Shown piece after piece: positions 27,864 through 32,444 of a DNA stretch of 32,444 nt. Position 1 is the first letter of the stretch. Each line of letters starts with the position of its first letter. The stretch is from Ignavibacteria bacterium (GTDB taxonomy: Bacteria; Bacteroidota; Ignavibacteria; UBA10030; UBA6906): NCBI GenBank assembly GCA_003251275.1, contig QKGJ01000003.1:1-32444 (forward strand). The letters are read 5' to 3'. The position numbers were made by a program, and so were the translations under genes. A model generated the notes under the pieces. It saw only the letters and a program-made list of their open reading frames with translations, made no database searches and was not told the origin of the DNA.

Positions 27864-27910
27864 TGAAAATTCTCAAAGCCAAGGGTTTTAACACCTCGCC
27901 ACATCGATCA

Positions 27911-28483
27911 TCACTTGTACCGAAAGCACGTAACCAGATGATCATCCACCAGTCCGCAGGCCTGCATGAACGCATAGCAGATCGTTGAGCCGACGAATCT
28001 GAATCCGCGCTTCCTGAGGTCTTTGCTCATGGCGTCAGAGTCGACTGTCCTAGGAGGAAGCTGTTTCATATTTCTCCATGAATTGTGTTTCGTTCGCCCA
28101 CCAACAAACTGCCAGATGTATTTATCGAAGCTCCTGAATTCCTTCTGGATTTCCAGGAAGGCGCGTGCATTGGAAACTGTTGATTCGATCTTGAGGCGGT
28201 TGCGCACAATTCCTTCATTCTTCATTAGTTCAGAGACTTTCCTCCGGTCATATCGGGAGATTGTTTTTGGATTGAACCCGTTGAAGGCTTTCCGGTAGTT
28301 CTCCCGCTTCCGGAGAATCGTAATCCAGCTGAGTCCGGCTTGCGCTCCCTCCAGTGTGAGCATTTCGAACAATTTCCGGTCGTCATGCACCGGACGGCCC
28401 CATTCGTTATCGTGGTACTTTATATAAAGAGGGTCGGTACCTGCCCAGGGGCAGCGTGATTTTGCGCGGGAATGGAGGGACAT
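27911..28483 (-). CDS. tag: DNA-3-methyladenine glycosylase I
   Basis: RCPWAGTDPLYIKYHDNEWGRPVHDDRKLFEMLTLEGAQAGLSWITILRKRENYRKAF; GFRFVGSTICYAFMQACGLVDDHLVTCF. The ORF could start as far upstream as 28576. Confidence 0.93.
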   Translation of the reverse strand: MSLHSRAKSRCPWAGTDPLYIKYHDNEWGRPVHDDRKLFEMLTLEGAQAGLSWITILRKRENYRKAFNGFNPKTISRYDRRKVSELMKNEGIVRNRLKIESTVSNARAFLEIQKEFRSFDKYIWQFVGGRTKHNSWRNMKQLPPRTVDSDAMSKDLRKRGFRFVGSTICYAFMQACGLVDDHLVTCFRYK

Positions 28484-28579
28484 CGGCAACCTCAACGTAA
28501 TGTTCGGTGATGATTCAGGATGAAACATGACCAGGGAGTCTGCGTATGAATCAATGTAGATCTCACTGAAGGACAATCC

Positions 28580-28771
28580 ATGCTCACATTCATACTCTGG
28601 CTCTTGCTTGCCATTGTTTGCTGGCCGCTCGCAATTCTCGCATTGGTACTCTATCCGATTATCTGGCTTCTACTCTTACCATTCCGACTGATTGGCTTCG
28701 CTGTCGAAGGAGTGTTTGCTTTCATCAAAGCACTCTTTCTTTTCCCGGCGCGGGTCCTGGGCGGGCGTTGA
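28580..28771 (+). CDS. Small hydrophobic membrane protein
   Basis: MLTFILWLLLAIVCWPLAILALVLYPIIWLLLLPFRLIGFAVEGVFAFIKALFLFPARVLGGR; AAGGAC SD-like sequence ahead of ATG; the only non-antisense plus-strand ORF. Confidence 0.6.
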   Translation: MLTFILWLLLAIVCWPLAILALVLYPIIWLLLLPFRLIGFAVEGVFAFIKALFLFPARVLGGR

Positions 28772-28831
28772 TGAACACCGACTGCGTCATAATGTAGGGA
28801 CTCGACGTGTGCGATTCAAGAAACCGATATC

Positions 28832-30028
28832 CTACACGCTATCCAAAATCTCTGTGACACAAAGGTACAGGAAGAGCAGAAGGGAGAGGGCAAGAAGGAT
28901 GTTCACCATGAGGCTGTTCTTGCTTGTGTCAACCCATGCCGACCGGTTATTCATCACCAGAAGTATCCCCGCCAGAACCGGCATGAAGAACGCACCCGCT
29001 ATAGTATAGATGATGACAATCCATACTGGTTTCCCAACGAAGAGCAGAAGCATCGGTGGAAAAGCGAGGTATAGGAGGTAGCCTTTATAATAGAGAGAAG
29101 AACCCGTTGAGTGTGGTCGCCAATGCGTCATGAAATCATGAAATAAGTAGGGGACACTCTGCCATACACCGAACAGCGATGTAAACACGGCGCCCCAAAA
29201 ACCGATCAGGAATATCCAGAGTCCAACCTGACCTAACACTTCACCCACGCGGCTGCCTACTTCGAGCACCATCGAAGTTCCGCTCAGAATCCTCGGCGTC
29301 ACTCCTGCGCTGATGATGATCATTCCCATCCCAAAGACTCCTGTAAGGACATATGCAATTCGCAGATCGATCTTCACGATCGAAGAATCTTCGTGCGAAG
29401 TCCAACACTTCTCCCTCATCCAATAGCTGTAGCTAAGTAGAGTCACACTTCCTCCGACGCCGCCGATCACTCCCAGAAGAAATTTCGCGGAGCCATCCGG
29501 AACAGATGGAAATAATTTGGAGAACTCAATTTGTGGCAGGAGGAGGATTGCGCATGTGAGGATCGCGGCCACCATGAGGCCTGCAAAGAATTTGATGAGA
29601 GTTTCAAACAGCTTGTATCTTCCAATCAGGACAAGAACGACACCGGCAAGTGAGTGAATGATTCCCCAGGTGGTTACCGAGAGTTGGGGAATCATCGCAT
29701 GTGCCGCAAGGCCGCACGCAGAAATGAGCGCACCCGCGACGATGAATGACCAAAGCACGAGGTAAACGAGAAAGTAGATTGAAACAGCAGGATGGAGCTT
29801 GTGGATCCATCCCTCAAGAAGTGTTGAACCTGTCGCAAGCTGCCAGCGGGCGACGCCTTCATTCAGGACATACTTCATCACCGCTCCTACCAGCGCAGCC
29901 CACAACACTGTCACTCCAAATTGGGCGCCAACCACCGACGCAGCAATCAGATCACCTGCGCCGACTCCTGTTGCGGCGATGGCGATGCCCGGACCGATTT
30001 TTTTGAGGAGCGATCTATCAAACTTCAT
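28832..30028 (-). CDS. Nramp-like divalent metal transporter family protein
   Basis: 398 aa; KKIGPGIAIAATGVGAGDLIAASVVGAQFG, MKYVLNEGVARWQLATG; multi-TM Nramp-like topology. Confidence 0.82.
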   Translation of the reverse strand: MKFDRSLLKKIGPGIAIAATGVGAGDLIAASVVGAQFGVTVLWAALVGAVMKYVLNEGVARWQLATGSTLLEGWIHKLHPAVSIYFLVYLVLWSFIVAGALISACGLAAHAMIPQLSVTTWGIIHSLAGVVLVLIGRYKLFETLIKFFAGLMVAAILTCAILLLPQIEFSKLFPSVPDGSAKFLLGVIGGVGGSVTLLSYSYWMREKCWTSHEDSSIVKIDLRIAYVLTGVFGMGMIIISAGVTPRILSGTSMVLEVGSRVGEVLGQVGLWIFLIGFWGAVFTSLFGVWQSVPYLFHDFMTHWRPHSTGSSLYYKGYLLYLAFPPMLLLFVGKPVWIVIIYTIAGAFFMPVLAGILLVMNNRSAWVDTSKNSLMVNILLALSLLLFLYLCVTEILDSV

Positions 30029-30717
30029 TTCTCCAATTGCTCCAACACAGGTACAAGGAGATCACGCCATCGTTTGTACGCTGAGGCGGTCAGGTGGACA
30101 CCATCCCATGTATATTCGCTGAGCAACTCGGAATCAAGGGAGAGCACGGAGTTCAGGTCGAGGTAGGTAATGTTCCTGGATGATGTATACTGCTTCAGCA
30201 ATTCGTTGAGAAGAGCGACTTCCCGGTTCTTCGTTTTGGAGTTGTGCCACTTCGGAGAAACGTACAAGGTGGATTGAACGACAGGAGTGATCTTGTTTGC
30301 GACGAGTTCTTCCAGGAGCGTTCGATAATTTTGGAATACCGCCTCAACCGGAACGTTTGAGTAAAGATCGTTGATTCCTCCCATTACGCAGACAACACGA
30401 GGGTGAAGAGCGTAAATGTTCGTGAGCCTGTTCAGATAGCCTTCGGTCACGTCGGAGCCGATGCCGCGGTTCACCACATCGGGACGCCCCAGAAGCTCCT
30501 GCCATTCAACTCCCTGCGTTATGGAATTCCCCAGCATCACGATTGTTGCACGCTGGGTCTTGTAGATGCTGTAGAGTTTCGTCTGCAGGCGGTAATTCGG
30601 ATTGCGGCGGAAGAGAGGCTCTTCTTTCTCCTGCCGGACATCCTGTCCGCATGCAGGGGCCAGAAGAGATAATGTAAAAGCAAGAAGGAAGAAGAGCATG
30701 AAGGTCGTTTGTTTCAT
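30025..30717 (-). CDS. SGNH/GDSL hydrolase, exported
   Basis: From ATG 30717: signal peptide MKQTTFMLFFLLAFTLSLLAPACGQ; IVMLGNSITQG (block I), GGINDLY (block III), WDGVHLTASAY (block V). The longer 347 aa ORF start at 31068 overlaps the TauE gene and is rejected. Confidence 0.85.
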   Translation of the reverse strand: MKQTTFMLFFLLAFTLSLLAPACGQDVRQEKEEPLFRRNPNYRLQTKLYSIYKTQRATIVMLGNSITQGVEWQELLGRPDVVNRGIGSDVTEGYLNRLTNIYALHPRVVCVMGGINDLYSNVPVEAVFQNYRTLLEELVANKITPVVQSTLYVSPKWHNSKTKNREVALLNELLKQYTSSRNITYLDLNSVLSLDSELLSEYTWDGVHLTASAYKRWRDLLVPVLEQLEK

Positions 30718-30722
30718 CGAGA

Positions 30723-31463
30723 TCACCAGAAAAGAAGCTTGACGGCCATGAGCAGGATCGCCGCAATAAGAAGTCCCCGGATGAAGGCGTCTCCTTTTTT
30801 GACAGACACATGCGCTGCCCACCAGCCACCGAGAGCGCTGCCGAAACCGAGCGCGACTCCGGGAACCCATTGTAGTTTGTCGGTGAGGAAGAAGACCAGG
30901 AGGGTGGGGAGCGAGTAGATAAGAACGATGAACACTTTGTGCATGTTCACGCGCACGAGCGAAATGCGCATCAGATGGTAGAGTGATGCCATAAACAAAA
31001 ATCCAACGCCCACCTGTATGAATCCGCCATAGAAGCCAACTCCCACCATTGCAGGATAAACCCACCATGAAGTGTGAGGGGCATTGGCAGAATTGTTTTT
31101 CGGCTGGGGGAGAAGCATGCTGATAACCACTCCGATCATCACCACGGCGAGGATTTGTTGAAACAACTCGTCACTCACGCGGACCGCCGTCATCGAGCCG
31201 GCAACGGCGCCTGGCAGAGCCGCAAGGGCAAGCTTGAAACTTTCCTTAAACTCCGAGTGGCTGTGCTGATGAAAGGAGGCGACGGAGGAGATGTTCTGCA
31301 TCAGGATCCCGATCCGGTTGGTGCCGTTCGCGACCCCGGGGTCCATCCCCATGAAAATCAGCAGGGGGAGGACGATCGTCGAGCCGCCTCCGGCTGTGAC
31401 GTTCAGGAACCCGGCAAGTATCCCGACGCCGGCAAGCAGAAGAAGAGAGAGAGGCTCCGTCAT
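30723..31463 (-). CDS. Sulfite exporter TauE/SafE family membrane protein
   Basis: MTEPLSLLLLAGVGILAGFLNVTAGGGSTIVLPLLIFMGMDPGVANGTNRIGILMQNISSVASF...; TAGGGS and NGTNR motifs. Confidence 0.9.
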   Translation of the reverse strand: MTEPLSLLLLAGVGILAGFLNVTAGGGSTIVLPLLIFMGMDPGVANGTNRIGILMQNISSVASFHQHSHSEFKESFKLALAALPGAVAGSMTAVRVSDELFQQILAVVMIGVVISMLLPQPKNNSANAPHTSWWVYPAMVGVGFYGGFIQVGVGFLFMASLYHLMRISLVRVNMHKVFIVLIYSLPTLLVFFLTDKLQWVPGVALGFGSALGGWWAAHVSVKKGDAFIRGLLIAAILLMAVKLLFW

Positions 31464-31476
31464 CGTCGCGATGCGA

Positions 31477-32444
31477 TTATTTCTTGTTCGCGAAGTATGC
31501 CCGCGATTCCGCAGCGACAATGCCTGCAAGTCCAAGCAGGCCGATCAGGTTCGGGAATGCCATCAGGCCGTTCATCACGTCGGAAAGCGCCCACACAAGA
31601 TCGAGGCGAACCACGGCGCCGACGAAGACGAAGATGCAGAAGAGAATACGATACGGCTTCCTGAACTTCTCCCCAACAAGATAGCCAAGAGATTTTTCGC
31701 CGTAATAGCTCCAGCCAAGGATTGTCGAATACGCAAAGAAGATAATGCCGAGAGCGACAATAATACCGCCCCAGGTGCCGGGCAAGCCATGACTGAATGC
31801 AACGGTCGTCAGCTCTGCGCCAGTGAGTCCTGTTGACCACGCACCGGACGATATGATAACGAACCCTGTGAAGCTGCAGACGACAATTGTATCGATAAAG
31901 GTTTGCGTCATGGATACAAGCGCCTGTGTGACTGGATTTTTCGTTTGCGCTGCGGCCGCGGCAATAGATGCACTGCCGAGGCCCGACTCGTTGGAAAAGA
32001 CGCCGCGCGCAACGCCCATGCGTACCGTGAGCATGACCGACGCGCCGAGGAATCCGCCTGTTGCCGCAGAAGGATTGAACGCGTCCATGAAGACATACTG
32101 GAAGATTGCCGGGATACCCTCGTAATTCAGAATGGTCACCACGATGGCGGCGAGCATGTAGAAGACGATCATGAAGGGAACGAGGAACTCCGTCACGCGT
32201 CCGATACTTTTGATGCCTCCCAGTATCACCAGGGCTGTACTGACGGCAAGGACAATTCCGGTAATCCACATCGGGAAACCGAACGCGCCGTGCACCGCAT
32301 CGGCGACGGAATTGGACTGTACCATGTTGCCGATCCCGAATGCAGCGATGGATGCGAAGAGCGCGAAGAGCCACCCAAGCCATTTCCAGCCGAGGCCATT
32401 GGCAATGTAGTACATCGGTCCGCCGCTCATCGTGCCGTTTGCAT
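31477..32444 (-). CDS. Sodium:alanine symporter family (AGCS) protein, N-terminally truncated by the window edge
   Basis: ...[49 protein letters not shown]... [47 protein letters not shown]; frame open to 32444. Confidence 0.93.
   Translation of the reverse strand, partial: ANGTMSGGPMYYIANGLGWKWLGWLFALFASIAAFGIGNMVQSNSVADAVHGAFGFPMWITGIVLAVSTALVILGGIKSIGRVTEFLVPFMIVFYMLAAIVVTILNYEGIPAIFQYVFMDAFNPSAATGGFLGASVMLTVRMGVARGVFSNESGLGSASIAAAAAQTKNPVTQALVSMTQTFIDTIVVCSFTGFVIISSGAWSTGLTGAELTTVAFSHGLPGTWGGIIVALGIIFFAYSTILGWSYYGEKSLGYLVGEKFRKPYRILFCIFVFVGAVVRLDLVWALSDVMNGLMAFPNLIGLLGLAGIVAAESRAYFANKK

Noticed and set aside
30718-31068. N-terminal extension of the 347 aa SGNH ORF
   Set aside because: Overlaps the TauE/SafE gene in another frame; the signal peptide starts at MKQTTFMLF (30717).
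31460-32383. 307 aa minus-strand ORF rich in Arg/Cys
   Set aside because: Alternative frame of the AGCS symporter gene; composition (R/C/H-rich, no domain) is typical of a shadow frame in GC-rich DNA.

Overview
The window is a bacterial chromosomal segment, densely coded and almost entirely on the minus strand. One short plus-strand ORF is credible. I found no rRNA, tRNA, CRISPR array or transposase. The centre (about 9.68-26.55 kb) is a compact run of 14 co-directional electron-transfer genes with several short, mostly 4-8 nt, start/stop overlaps. In transcription order they encode: a 13-heme c-cytochrome fused to a cytochrome b561-like membrane domain; a 19-heme cytochrome; a separate b561-like protein; a 3-TM heptaheme NapC/NirT-like (ImcH-like) protein; a Rieske protein; a b6-like cytochrome b; an 11-heme cytochrome in the place of cytochrome c1/f; a small membrane protein; a cytochrome with four tandem monoheme domains; a pentaheme cytochrome; a molybdopterin-family FeS protein; a 4x[4Fe-4S] protein; an NrfD/PsrC membrane subunit (the last four together Qrc/ACIII-like); and a tetraheme c554-like cytochrome. 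I count 63 c-type heme-binding motifs in seven proteins (62 CXXCH and one CX3CH). Flanking genes downstream are a tryptophanase/tyrosine phenol-lyase, NifJ-type pyruvate:ferredoxin oxidoreductase, a dihydroorotate-dehydrogenase-like protein, CcmF, a ferredoxin and a partial nitroreductase. Upstream are a degenerate receiver-domain protein, UspA, Tag glycosylase, an Nramp-like transporter, an SGNH hydrolase, TauE/SafE and a partial AGCS symporter. The best candidate for an undescribed system is this locus: several distinct quinol:cytochrome modules assembled with modular multiheme cytochromes that share a heme-spacing ruler. All family calls come from motif reading, with no database search.
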